Assembly (NCBI GenBank): GCA_910588955.1
Contig: CAJURQ010000024.1
Location: 1-52,945 of the forward strand
Length of the DNA stretch: 52,945 bases
DNA from: an uncultured Lachnospiraceae bacterium
GTDB lineage: Bacteria > Bacillota > Clostridia > Lachnospirales > Lachnospiraceae
Direction: 5' to 3'
The position numbers and the translations under genes were made by a program. This document shows positions 9,408 to 18,073 of this stretch, piece by piece. How positions within the stretch are numbered: position 1 is the stretch's first letter; each line of letters starts with the position of its first letter. Under the pieces are notes generated by a model. It saw nothing but the letters and a program-made list of their open reading frames with translations, did no database searches and was not told the origin of the DNA.

Positions 9408-12082
9408 TCAATATTAAGAAGATAATCGATCCCATAAGAGATTCCGGTGTTTCACTGCAGGAGCGGCTGTTTCGCCTGCTGACGTTAGTCGGGCTGATCG
9501 GCATGGGGATCACCGTTGTTCTGACAGTTGCGCTTGGAGAGGGCGCGGTCAATTATATCGGCATGATACTGGGCTTTATCATTCTGTTTGGTATTACTTA
9601 TTTTTCCATCCATTATCGCAAGATACAGGTGGGAGCCGTCATCATCGGCGGACTTCTCGTGTATTTGGTGATGCCCTATAACTATCTGACCACGGGCGGG
9701 CTTTACGGGGGCGGTTCCAGCTGGTTTCTGCTCGCCTTTGTATTCGTGGCGCTGATTGTTGAGAAAAAAGCCAAATATGTACTGCTGGTCACCGGATTGA
9801 TTGTAAGCTGGGGGTGTTACCTGCTGTCGTATCTTTATCCTTCCCTGCCCGCCGCGCATACCGTTGAGATGGCATATACGGACGTGGTGCTGTCCCTGAC
9901 AATGGTCTCGGCGATTACCTGTGGCATGATCCTGTTTCAGAATGCCATTTACCGTTCTGCGAACAGGACGGCGCAGCAGCAGAAGCGGGAAATTGAGGAA
10001 CTGAATCAAGCGCAAAACCGATTTTTTTCCAGTATGAGCCATGAGATACGAACCCCGATCAATACGATCATCGGGCTAAATGAAATGATCCTGCGGGAGG
10101 CCACGTCGGATGAGATCGCTTCGGACGCAAGGGACATCCAGACAGCCGGCAATATGCTACTCGCACTGATCAACGACATTTTGGACATGTCAAAGATAGA
10201 ATCGGGGAAAATGGACATCGTGCCTGTCAGCTATGACGTGGGCGCCATGCTGTCTGACATCGTCAATATGATCTGGGTGCGGGCGAAGGAGAAGGGGCTG
10301 GAATTTCATATCGATGTCGATCGGAAAATACCTGCACAGCTTCTGGGTGATGAGGTGCGGATCAAGCAGGTATTGATCAACGTGCTGAACAACGCGGTGA
10401 AGTATACCGCGGAGGGCGCCATTACCCTCTCCATTCAGTGCCGGAGGCAGGAGCACGGGCGCGTGCAGATCGTCTATTCGGTAGCGGACACGGGGATGGG
10501 CATTAAAAAGGAGAATATGCCTTATCTGTTCAGTGCCTTCAAGAGAGTGGATGTGGAAAAAAACCGTCATATCGAGGGGACGGGACTCGGACTTTCCATT
10601 GTGAAACAGCTGGTAGACCTTATGGGCGGCGATATTTCGGTAAACAGCGTCTACATGAAAGGGACGACCTTTGTCATTACGCTGCCGCAGGAAATCGTTT
10701 CCGAGGAGGAACTCGGGGACATCGACATCGAAGCGCGTCATGCGCTGAACGCGAGAAAACTCTATAAAAAAAGCTTCGAGGCGCCCAGAGCCCGTGTTTT
10801 GATCGTGGACGATAACGAGACGAATCTGATGGTTGCCGAAAAGCTTTTGCGGGATACGAAGGTGCAGACGGAGACCGCAGTCAGCGGAGCGGAATGTCTG
10901 CGGAAAACGCTGCAGAACCGGTACGACGTTATCCTGATGGATCATCTGATGCCGGAGATGGATGGGATTGCCTGTCTGCATGAGATCCGCACGCAGGCGG
11001 GCGGGCTGAATCCGGAGACGCCGGTGGTCGTTCTGACGGCGAACGCGGGCGGGGAAAACCGGAGGCTGTATAAGAGGGAAGGTTTCGACGGTTATCTGAC
11101 AAAGCCGGTGACCGGCGGGCAGCTTGAGGCGGAGCTGTTAAAGCATCTGCCGCGAGAACTTGTGACGATGGCGGAGGGGAGGGAGTCTTTTGGCGTGGTG
11201 CAGGCGCCTTTTGTGGAGCACGCGAAAAAGAAGAAGTTTCTGCTGATCTCTACGGACAGCGTTTCCGATCTGCCGGGTGAAATGACAGACAATGCGAGAG
11301 TTGCCGTTATGCCGTACCGGGTCGTGACGGAGGGCGGCGAGTTTATAGACGGACAGGAGACGGGAACGGACGGCGTGCTCTCCTATATCAGAAACGGCAG
11401 GCGCGCGCACTCGGAAGCGCCGGGCATCGCCGAGTACGAGGCATTTTTTGCGGAGCAGCTGACGAAAGCCCAGTGTGTGATTCATCTGACCATGTCGGGA
11501 AAGGTCAGCAAGGGCTATGAGAATGCGCTGGAGGCATCGAAAAGCTTTGACAATGTGGAAGTGATCGACACCGGACATCTGTCAAGCGGCATGGGTTTTA
11601 TCGTTTTGCAGGCGGCGGCGTACGCGGCGGACGGCATGTCAAAGGAGGCTGTGATCGAGGGGATACAGCAGATGCGCTCCCATGTCAGAACAAGCTTTAT
11701 TGTGGATGATACCGAGTATCTGCTGCGCGCGGGAAGAATTTCTCCGCGGATCAACAGGATATGCAGGGCGTTCATGGTGCATCCCGTGCTGGTTTTGAAA
11801 AACAGTAAAATGACGGTGGGAGCCGTCATGATCGGGACGCAGAAAACGGTGTGGAAAAAGTACATTGCGTCGGCGCTTCAAAATGCGGGCAGAATAGATA
11901 AAAGGCTTTTGTTTATCACGTACGCCGGGCTGTCTTATGAGGAGCTGCAGGAAATTGAGAATATGGTCAGGAAGAAGATTGCATTTGAGCGGGTTATTTA
12001 TCAGAAGGCATCGCCCGCTATTTCCATCAACTGCGGGGCGGGTGCGTTCGGGCTGTTGTTCAAGCTGTATAAGGGAAAATGA
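9404..12082 (+). CDS. Hybrid histidine kinase-receiver fused to a C-terminal DegV domain
   Basis: This 892-residue protein has about six membrane helices (25-190), HisKA with H213 in SMSHEIRTP, HATPase (about 315-430, G box GTGLGLSIV) and a receiver with D513 in LMDHLMPEMDG. From about residue 610 to the end it carries a full-length DegV/FakB-like domain. The DegV landmarks in order are STDSVSDLP, VIHLTMSGKVSKGYENA, VIDTGHLSSGMG, DDTEYLLRAGRIS and CGAGAFG. DegV proteins bind a fatty acid, and FakB presents it for phosphorylation. The C-terminal motif that normally contains His (GxHxGPG) reads SINCGAG here, so Asn replaces the ligand-contacting His. No FakA-like kinase is nearby. The protein is translationally coupled to the preceding HPt kinase. 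The domain calls are firm; the sensory role is inference. Confidence 0.93.
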   Translation: MINIKKIIDPIRDSGVSLQERLFRLLTLVGLIGMGITVVLTVALGEGAVNYIGMILGFIILFGITYFSIHYRKIQVGAVIIGGLLVYLVMPYNYLTTGGLYGGGSSWFLLAFVFVALIVEKKAKYVLLVTGLIVSWGCYLLSYLYPSLPAAHTVEMAYTDVVLSLTMVSAITCGMILFQNAIYRSANRTAQQQKREIEELNQAQNRFFSSMSHEIRTPINTIIGLNEMILREATSDEIASDARDIQTAGNMLLALINDILDMSKIESGKMDIVPVSYDVGAMLSDIVNMIWVRAKEKGLEFHIDVDRKIPAQLLGDEVRIKQVLINVLNNAVKYTAEGAITLSIQCRRQEHGRVQIVYSVADTGMGIKKENMPYLFSAFKRVDVEKNRHIEGTGLGLSIVKQLVDLMGGDISVNSVYMKGTTFVITLPQEIVSEEELGDIDIEARHALNARKLYKKSFEAPRARVLIVDDNETNLMVAEKLLRDTKVQTETAVSGAECLRKTLQNRYDVILMDHLMPEMDGIACLHEIRTQAGGLNPETPVVVLTANAGGENRRLYKREGFDGYLTKPVTGGQLEAELLKHLPRELVTMAEGRESFGVVQAPFVEHAKKKKFLLISTDSVSDLPGEMTDNARVAVMPYRVVTEGGEFIDGQETGTDGVLSYIRNGRRAHSEAPGIAEYEAFFAEQLTKAQCVIHLTMSGKVSKGYENALEASKSFDNVEVIDTGHLSSGMGFIVLQAAAYAADGMSKEAVIEGIQQMRSHVRTSFIVDDTEYLLRAGRISPRINRICRAFMVHPVLVLKNSKMTVGAVMIGTQKTVWKKYIASALQNAGRIDKRLLFITYAGLSYEELQEIENMVRKKIAFERVIYQKASPAISINCGAGAFGLLFKLYKGK

Positions 12083-12107
12083 AAAGGAATAGAAGGGTGA
12101 GAGCTTC

Positions 12108-12917
12108 ATGAGAAGAAAAGGGAAGAATATCGCATGGCTGGCGATGGTGTCGCTGCTGCTGACTGCCGGATGCGGCGAAAAGCAGGAGAGCGTAAGTCTC
12201 GAATTAGAAGAAGGAGGATCCGATCTTTCGTATGTACAGTCAAAGGGAACGCTTGTGGCGGGTATCACGGATTTTGCGCCGATGGATTACCGTGACGGGG
12301 ATGCATGGACGGGTTTTGACGCCGAGCTGGCGAAAGCTTTTGCCGAGCGGATCGGCGTCACACTGGAACTGGAGGAAATTGACTGGGACGATAAGACCGA
12401 ATTGTTGGAACAAGGGGAAATCGACTGTATCTGGAACGGCATGACAATGACGACTGAGTTACAGGAAATCATTTCCTGCTCATGCCCCTATTTATCCAAC
12501 GCTCAAGTGGTGGTGATGTATGGGGAAAATCTCGGGCAGTATCAGTCCATAGAGGAATGCCAGCATCTGCTCTTTGCCGTGGAGGCGGGATCCACGGGGG
12601 AGGCGCTTTTGAAAGAGACAAGATACCGCTATACCACATGGGCGACGCAGAAGGAAGCATTGCAGGGCGTTCTGGACAAAAAGGCGGACGCGGCGGTCAT
12701 CGACATCATCATGGCGGCGTATAACACCGGCGCGGGGCAGGCGTATGATCAGCTGGGATTTTCCATTGCCGTCAACGACGAAAAAATCTGCGTGGGTTTC
12801 CGCAAGGGTTCCGATCTGACAAAGGAGGCGGATGCCTTTATTCGGTCGGCGTATGAGGATGGGAGTATACACGCGCTGGCGGAAAAGTATGGGATTGGGA
12901 ATGCGGTGTTGGAATAA
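12108..12917 (+). CDS. Family 3 solute-binding lipoprotein without a permease
   Basis: This 269-residue protein has a lipoprotein signal ending in LTAGC (C22) and a periplasmic-binding-protein type 3 fold like that of polar amino acid transporters: KGTLVAGITDFAPMDY, then GFDAELAKAFAERIG, then the C-terminal YGIGN. It should be anchored outside the membrane. No ABC permease or ATPase gene lies nearby. It is the last gene of the two-component operon, 26 bases after the DegV-fusion kinase. It may therefore act as a ligand-capturing sensor subunit for the kinases rather than as a transporter part; that is inference from position. Transport with permeases encoded elsewhere remains possible. Confidence 0.85.
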   Translation: MRRKGKNIAWLAMVSLLLTAGCGEKQESVSLELEEGGSDLSYVQSKGTLVAGITDFAPMDYRDGDAWTGFDAELAKAFAERIGVTLELEEIDWDDKTELLEQGEIDCIWNGMTMTTELQEIISCSCPYLSNAQVVVMYGENLGQYQSIEECQHLLFAVEAGSTGEALLKETRYRYTTWATQKEALQGVLDKKADAAVIDIIMAAYNTGAGQAYDQLGFSIAVNDEKICVGFRKGSDLTKEADAFIRSAYEDGSIHALAEKYGIGNAVLE

Positions 12918-12951
12918 ACGCAGGTCGTCACCACAATATTTGTGGAAAATT

Positions 12952-14397
12952 TTAGATCGTTTTGAAGCTGTTATAGGCAGTCGAAACGGTTATTTGTAAC
13001 ATCACCCGCAGCACACAGCACTTCTCCTGCTCATAAACTTCCCTGCAGATTTCGATATCGCCCAGATACTTTCGCGCCGCGTGGCGGATGGAGCTGAGAC
13101 CGAAGCCGTGCCCCTCCCCTTCCTTTGTGGTGACGGGAAGTCCGCTCTGTTCGTCCGCTGCCAGTTCGCCCGTAAAGCTGTTGGCGATTTCGATGATATA
13201 CATATTTTTCCTGCGGTAGGAGGAGAGGAAAATGCGCGGCGTGGGGGTGTTTTCCCGCTCGGTCGCCTCAATGGCGTTGGAAAGCCCGTTGTTTAATATA
13301 ATACTGATATCAAAGGCATTGATTTCACTGTCGGCAGGGTAATGAAAGCTGCAGGTAAAAGCAATGCCTTTTTCTTCCATCTCTTTTTTGCGGTCGGCGA
13401 GAATCACATCCGTCACGGGATTGCCGCTTGTGATTCCGAAAGATGCCGCCTGCATCTGGTCCTGCAGAGTTGCCGCGTACGCTTCCGCTTCCTCAGATTC
13501 TCTCTGTGCATAGAGCTGTTTGAGGGTCATCAGGTGATTGCCCATGTCGTGGCGCAGGGCGCGCATGTCCTTGTAGAGACGTTCCGCCTCTGTAATGTGG
13601 GATTTCAGGTCCTGCATTTGTCTGGAAAATATTTCTTTCTGCCTGTCTTCCTCCTGCTCGGTTTTCCACTGACGGAAGAGCCAGACGATGGCGAGGGTTG
13701 TCGCATAGCAGATGAGGGCATAGAGCAGAATCAGCATTTCATAACCAAGTTTTACAGACAACGACGCCTGTTCGAGTGCGCTTGTGTACGCATTGTAATA
13801 GAAAAGAATCATTGTGTAAGCGCAAATGCCGGACAAGGAGGGAATGAGCAGAATTAAAAGCTCGCGCATTTTCATATGCTCCTGCTTTTTACCATAAATT
13901 CTCAGCAAGAACCGTACGCCGCCGTACAAAAGTAGAAAACCTGTCAGTGCATCCCTCACGCATTCTGCGACAAAAAGCCAAAAAAAGAATATTTCATCCC
14001 TATCGGCAAAGATGCGATAACAGAGCGGCGACCAGATCAGTCCCAACTCGCCTACCATACGCCATGCCTGCCAGCGCAGACTGAAAAAGGTCACGGAGAG
14101 AAAGAGTTTCTGGCTGATACACACACGGTCAAGTAAGCACATGACAAGAAATGCGCCGGAAATGCCGATGCCGTAGGCGAGTATGACATTGATGTAGTAC
14201 GGCATATAGTGAAGAAACTGCATAGTACAGGCGTAGGTTGCAGCGATCAGCCACACCCGCGATTTTTGCAGCCGGCAGGATGATTCATCCGAGAGGAACG
14301 GTTTGACCAGAGAAGCATAACAGTAGGTGGTCAACAGTGTTGTTGTGAGAGAGTAAATATGGCTTGAAATTTCGTAGTATTGTTCCAACTCGTTCAT
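12952..14397 (-). CDS. GHKL sensor histidine kinase
   Basis: This 481-residue membrane kinase has about six to seven hydrophobic helices in residues 10-235, a coiled coil, and a GHKL core. The dimerisation motif reads ALRHDMGNHLMTL, the N box NNGLSNAIEATE and the G box GHGFGLSSIR. Its ATG overlaps the stop of the upstream LytTR regulator gene (ATGA), so the pair is coupled. It resembles, but is not a close copy of, the kinase at 3395-4669. The ligand is unknown. It converges on the solute-binding protein gene with a 34-base gap. Confidence 0.88.
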   Translation of the reverse strand: MNELEQYYEISSHIYSLTTTLLTTYCYASLVKPFLSDESSCRLQKSRVWLIAATYACTMQFLHYMPYYINVILAYGIGISGAFLVMCLLDRVCISQKLFLSVTFFSLRWQAWRMVGELGLIWSPLCYRIFADRDEIFFFWLFVAECVRDALTGFLLLYGGVRFLLRIYGKKQEHMKMRELLILLIPSLSGICAYTMILFYYNAYTSALEQASLSVKLGYEMLILLYALICYATTLAIVWLFRQWKTEQEEDRQKEIFSRQMQDLKSHITEAERLYKDMRALRHDMGNHLMTLKQLYAQRESEEAEAYAATLQDQMQAASFGITSGNPVTDVILADRKKEMEEKGIAFTCSFHYPADSEINAFDISIILNNGLSNAIEATERENTPTPRIFLSSYRRKNMYIIEIANSFTGELAADEQSGLPVTTKEGEGHGFGLSSIRHAARKYLGDIEICREVYEQEKCCVLRVMLQITVSTAYNSFKTI

Positions 14398-15224
14398 TTG
14401 TCCGCCCCTCTGCCGTTCGTGCGGCTGATATACTGCATATACTGCCGCACAAACCCGGCAAACTGTTTTTTGGAGACGGGAACGGTGTCCGTTTCCAGCC
14501 AGATCGTTTCGGCACTGTATTTTTCCACATATTTCAGATTCACCAGATAAGCGCGGTGGGTGCGGTAAAAATCCGCCCCGGTCTGCTCAGATAGTTCCGT
14601 CAGCTTTCCGTAGTATTCAATATCGCCGTTTACCGTGTGTAGCAGAACCTTGCGGTTGAAGACTTCCGCGTAAATAATGTCTGCGAGCAGCACCTTTGTG
14701 GAGAGACCGCCTCTTTTTACGAGAATCGCGCGCGGAGTGGTCAGGTTATTTTTGCTGCCTGTGTTCGCTGCCGCACCTGCCGAACTGTGTTGGGACGATG
14801 TCCTTTTTACGGTATCTTGCGGGTTGGAGCTTTTCGCCTGCCTTGTATATTGCCGCAGGGCGTTGTCGAGAACCTCGTATAATTTTTCGTCGTCAAAAGG
14901 TTTTACTAAGTAGTGAAAGGCGTTTACGTCAAAGGCTTCGTAGACATATTCCGACAATGCTGTCACAAATATGAGAATGATATCCCGCTTTTTCTGCCGC
15001 AGTTCTCGGGCGGTCTGCATCCCGTTTTTGCCGGGCATTTGGATATCCAGAAAGAGCACGTCCGGAACGCTTTCCGCAGGGAGCGCAAGCAGACTTTCCC
15101 CCGAATCAAAGTCGGAAATCTGACAAGTAATTTCGGCGTTTTGACAATGTTTTTCTATTTTTCGCCGCAGCGTTTCCCGCAGGGCGGTTTCGTCGTCACA
15201 TATCGCAATTTTCACTGTTTTCAT
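14394..15224 (-). CDS. LytTR-family response regulator
   Basis: This 276-residue regulator has a receiver (AICDDE, phosphoacceptor D60 in LFLDIQMPG, LVKPFDDEK) and a LytTR DNA-binding domain at about 175-270. They are joined by a Ser/Thr/Asn-rich linker (about 125-165) that is longer than usual. The start was placed at ATG 15224, behind GGGGAA, rather than at an upstream in-frame codon at 15260. It is the partner of the GHKL kinase that overlaps its 3' end. The regulon is unknown. Confidence 0.91.
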   Translation of the reverse strand: MKTVKIAICDDETALRETLRRKIEKHCQNAEITCQISDFDSGESLLALPAESVPDVLFLDIQMPGKNGMQTARELRQKKRDIILIFVTALSEYVYEAFDVNAFHYLVKPFDDEKLYEVLDNALRQYTRQAKSSNPQDTVKRTSSQHSSAGAAANTGSKNNLTTPRAILVKRGGLSTKVLLADIIYAEVFNRKVLLHTVNGDIEYYGKLTELSEQTGADFYRTHRAYLVNLKYVEKYSAETIWLETDTVPVSKKQFAGFVRQYMQYISRTNGRGADK

Positions 15225-15420
15225 CTGCTTTTCCCCGTTTATCATAAGATAAGTATACATGATAATCTGTAAAATGCCCTTTCTTTTCAGAAAAAATGTT
15301 GTGAATGACCAAATTTTTGGTGTGGATGACTGAAAATATATGGTACACTGAAATTATACTAAAAATGGAGTTTTGCGAAAAACGGCATCAGAAAATTAGA
15401 TTGTGTAAAGGGTGAGAAAA

Positions 15421-15831
15421 ATGACAGAGATGGATGACGGAAAAGTAATTTTAAAGAAGGTAATCATTGCGGATGAGGAGGAGCCGGGTACGGCGGCACA
15501 GGAAAAAGTGTCGTCAGCAGTTTCAAAGAAAGTGATTATAGCAGATACGGAATTTCAAGAAGAAACGGCGGCGCCGGTTCTCTCGGACGATATCAAGATG
15601 CTTGTGACAAGCATGATTCATAAAGAGGGAAAAGCTTTCGCAAGGGTTTCCTTTCTGCGTGACAGTGACTGGGCGGAAGGAATCGTGCCGGGCGGTAAGA
15701 TTGAGAAAGCGGAAGGTTTCAGCGAGGAGGAGATCGAGAAATTGGAAGCATATCTTGCCGGAGAGCAGGAGATGATTTTGCAGGAGGCGAAGGGGGTTAA
15801 CCCGATCAAGAATCTGTTTGGTATGCCGTAG
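15421..15831 (+). CDS. Hypothetical protein with repeated KKVIIAD motif
   Basis: This 136-residue, strongly acidic protein has no signal peptide or membrane segment. The motif KKVIIAD occurs twice in the N-terminal third, near residues 12 and 37. The C-terminal two thirds (from SDDIKMLVTSM to NPIKNLF) look folded and helical, with a glutamate-rich stretch after EGFSEEEIEKLEAY. No known family was recognised. ATG 15421 was chosen because AAAGGGTGAG lies just upstream; a GTG nine bases earlier is the alternative. The gene stands alone between the divergent LytTR system and an AT-rich accessory gene. Confidence 0.7.
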   Translation: MTEMDDGKVILKKVIIADEEEPGTAAQEKVSSAVSKKVIIADTEFQEETAAPVLSDDIKMLVTSMIHKEGKAFARVSFLRDSDWAEGIVPGGKIEKAEGFSEEEIEKLEAYLAGEQEMILQEAKGVNPIKNLFGMP

Positions 15832-15872
15832 GATTTTGAAAGAAAATTAGGAATTCATTTTGGGGGTATTTA

Positions 15873-17365
15873 ATGTTCGATTTATCCAAATTTAATGAAT
15901 ACAGAGAAGATAATCGATGTGAAATTAAAAAAGCAAGGGAGGGTTTGCCGGATTCATTATGGAGTACGTATTCGGCGTTTGCAAATTGCTATGGTGGGGT
16001 GATAATCCTTGGCGTCAGTGAAAATAAAGATGGAAGTTGGCAAACAACAGGATTACAAAGCGTAGACAAGCTGCGTAAAGATTTTTGGAATACTATCAAT
16101 AATTTACAAAAAGTAAATAAAAATCTTTTACAGATAAAGACGTGCAACTTTATCAGATAGATAAAGATGTTATCATGGTTATCTATGTTCCGGCGGCGAA
16201 GAGAGAGGAAAAACCAATATATGTTGGCACAGATATGTTCAAGGGAACTTATAGGAGAAATTGGGAGGGCGATTATCACTGTACATCTGGCGAAATAAAA
16301 GCAATGCTTCGCGATCAAACAGAAGATTCTATGGATATGAAGGTTCTTGGTGATATGCAGATGGACGTATTTAATCAGGAAACAGTGCATTCTTATCGAA
16401 ATCGTCATATGGCATATCGTAGGGAACATGTTTGGCAGCAATTAGGAGACGAAGATTACTTGGAAAGAGTCGGGGCTGCGAGAATGTCTTATTTGGATGG
16501 TAAGATGCATCCTACAGCCGCAGGTTTGTTAATGTTTGGGGATGAATATAAAATTGTCTATGAGTATCCGGAGTATTTTTTAGATTTTAGAGAATTGTTG
16601 GATCCGTCAATACGTTGGACGGATCGTTTACAGTCGGGTTCTGGTGACTGGACGGGTAATTTGTTTGATTTCTTTTTTCGAGTATATGGAAAATTAGTAA
16701 AGGATGTTAAGATTCCCTTTAAATTGGAAGGCGCTGTCAGGGTAGATGACACACCTGTACATAAAGCAATAAGAGAAGCGTTGGCAAATTGCCTTGTGAA
16801 TACAGACTTTTATTTACCGAGAGGCGTTGTTATAAAGAAAGAATCGGATGGTATTGTAATGGAAAATCCGGGGAGTATACGAACCGGGAAAAAACAGATG
16901 TTGAAAGGTGGTATATCCGATCCGAGAAATAAAGCGCTTATGAAAATGTTTAATATGATTGGTATCGGTGAACGCGCGGGTAGCGGTGTACCAGATATTT
17001 ATGCTGTTTGGGAAAGCCAAGGATGGATTATGCCGCAGGTGATAGAGGAATATGCACCAGATAGAACTATATTAAGATTATCCTTTTTGACAAAAACGGA
17101 AGAAAAAAAAGCGATAAAAAAAAGCGACAGAAAAAAAGTGACAGAAAAAAGTGACAGAAAAAAAGTGACAGAAAAGACAAGAAAGCAATTGCAGGTTGTT
17201 TTGAATAACATGCAACCAGAAAAAGAATATAAAGTGGAGGAAGTAGCAGATTGGCTAGATGTTGGAAGGTCAAGAGCGAGAACATTATTGAAGATGTTGG
17301 TTGATGATAATAAAGTGGTTGAAACAGGAATAACAAAGATGAAACGGTATCGCATTAACAGATAG
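15873..17365 (+). pseudogene. AlbA_2/Schlafen-like ATP-binding protein, interrupted by a frameshift
   Basis: Two consecutive frames make up one protein of about 497 residues. The first (15873-16160) carries the AlbA_2 N-terminus, with EIKKAREGLPDSLWSTYSAF and the glycine-rich GGVIILGVSE. The second continues in the minus-one-shifted frame from DKDVQLYQIDKDV to the stop at 17365. It contains the rest of the AlbA_2 domain, a GHKL-type ATP-binding region (REALANCLVNTDF, then GIGERAGSGVPDIY) and a C-terminal winged helix. One missing base near 16125-16135 explains the break. Such proteins are putative regulators or defence-associated ATPases. The gene is clearly more AT-rich than its neighbours, suggesting transfer. 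A Lys-rich repeat linker lies at 17107-17177. Sequencing error is a real alternative to decay. Confidence 0.8.
17107..17177 (+). repeat. Short tandem repeat encoding a Lys-rich linker
   Basis: Four copies of a core GCGACAG or GTGACAG, each followed by an A run, begin at 17124, 17138, 17151 and 17165. They alternate 14- and 13-base spacing, so two units make 27 bases. The product repeats SDRKK then VTEK. The tract joins the ATPase part and the C-terminal winged helix of the AlbA_2 protein. Because a single unit is not a multiple of three, loss or gain of one copy would change frame. Confidence 0.75.
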
Positions 17366-17394
17366 AAAATTCTTTATAGTATGCGGAGGTACAT

Positions 17395-18072
17395 ATGATA
17401 TTCGGAGATTTTTCGGAGTGGACGACACAAAATCTTATCATACGAATCATAGCGTCCATGATTCTCGGCGGCATTATCGGTCTGGATCGCGGCATGAAAC
17501 ACCGCGGCGCGGGCACGAAGACGATGACGGTTGTCTGTCTGGGTGCGACGCTTGTCATGCTGACTGAACAATATATTCAGATACATTTTCCGGGGCTTGC
17601 CAATATGAACCGTATGGCGGCGCAGGTCATCAGCGGTGTCGGTTTCCTCGGCGTTGGAACGATTATCATAAGTAACCACCGGGTCAGGGGATTGACGACG
17701 GCGGCGACGCTCTGGGCGAGCGCGACGATTGGACTTGCTGTGGGGATCGGTTTTGTGGAGGGCGGCGTGCTGATTACCCTCGTCATGCTGCTTTCGCTGC
17801 ATGTGCTCCCTTTCGTGGAACGCTTTGCTACCAGAAATACCAGATACTGCAACGTGATCATTGATCTGGAGGAAATTCGGTATCTTCACGTGATTATACA
17901 GGATTTGAAAGCTGCTGATATTGTCGTGGATTCGATGGAAATCAGCAATTCCAAAATCGGGGACAGCGTGTCGGCTTATTTGATTCTGCATACGAAGAGA
18001 GCCATAGAGAAAACAGAAATCTACGAAATCATCACAAAGTCGGACAAGGTGGAGTCGGTGGATTTTCTGTAA
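17395..18072 (+). CDS. MgtC/SapB family membrane protein
   Basis: This 225-residue protein has four to five hydrophobic helices in residues 15-145, including the family signature GGIIGLDRGMKHRGAGTKTM, followed by a small soluble ACT-like C-terminal domain. MgtC relatives are inner-membrane proteins linked to magnesium limitation and, in some pathogens, to survival and membrane energetics; the function in commensals is not settled. GGAGG precedes the ATG. Only one base separates its stop from the stop of the convergent exonuclease III gene. Confidence 0.9.
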   Translation: MIFGDFSEWTTQNLIIRIIASMILGGIIGLDRGMKHRGAGTKTMTVVCLGATLVMLTEQYIQIHFPGLANMNRMAAQVISGVGFLGVGTIIISNHRVRGLTTAATLWASATIGLAVGIGFVEGGVLITLVMLLSLHVLPFVERFATRNTRYCNVIIDLEEIRYLHVIIQDLKAADIVVDSMEISNSKIGDSVSAYLILHTKRAIEKTEIYEIITKSDKVESVDFL

Positions 18073-18073
18073 T

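Noticed and set aside
10190..10981. Long open frame antisense to the DegV-fusion kinase
   Set aside because: It mirrors the codon bias of the sense gene and has no family features; the sense gene is certain.
10000..12082. DegV segment as a separate gene fused by an assembly error
   Set aside because: The frame is continuous across the receiver-DegV boundary, with no stop, no start codon with a ribosome site at the boundary and no repeat that would promote misassembly.
12930..12960. CCACAA/TTGTGG hairpin between convergent genes as a terminator
   Set aside because: The stem is only 6 bp with a three-base loop and a mixed A/T tail; too weak to call.
3395..15224. AgrD-like autoinducing peptide genes beside the two LytTR/GHKL systems
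   Set aside because: The AgrC-like kinases prompted a search of the gaps, but no AgrB-like membrane protease or small amphipathic peptide frame was found.
16142..16160. Programmed minus-one ribosomal frameshifting in the AlbA_2 gene
   Set aside because: No X XXY YYZ slippery heptamer or clear downstream pseudoknot was seen at the junction; mutation or base-calling error is simpler.
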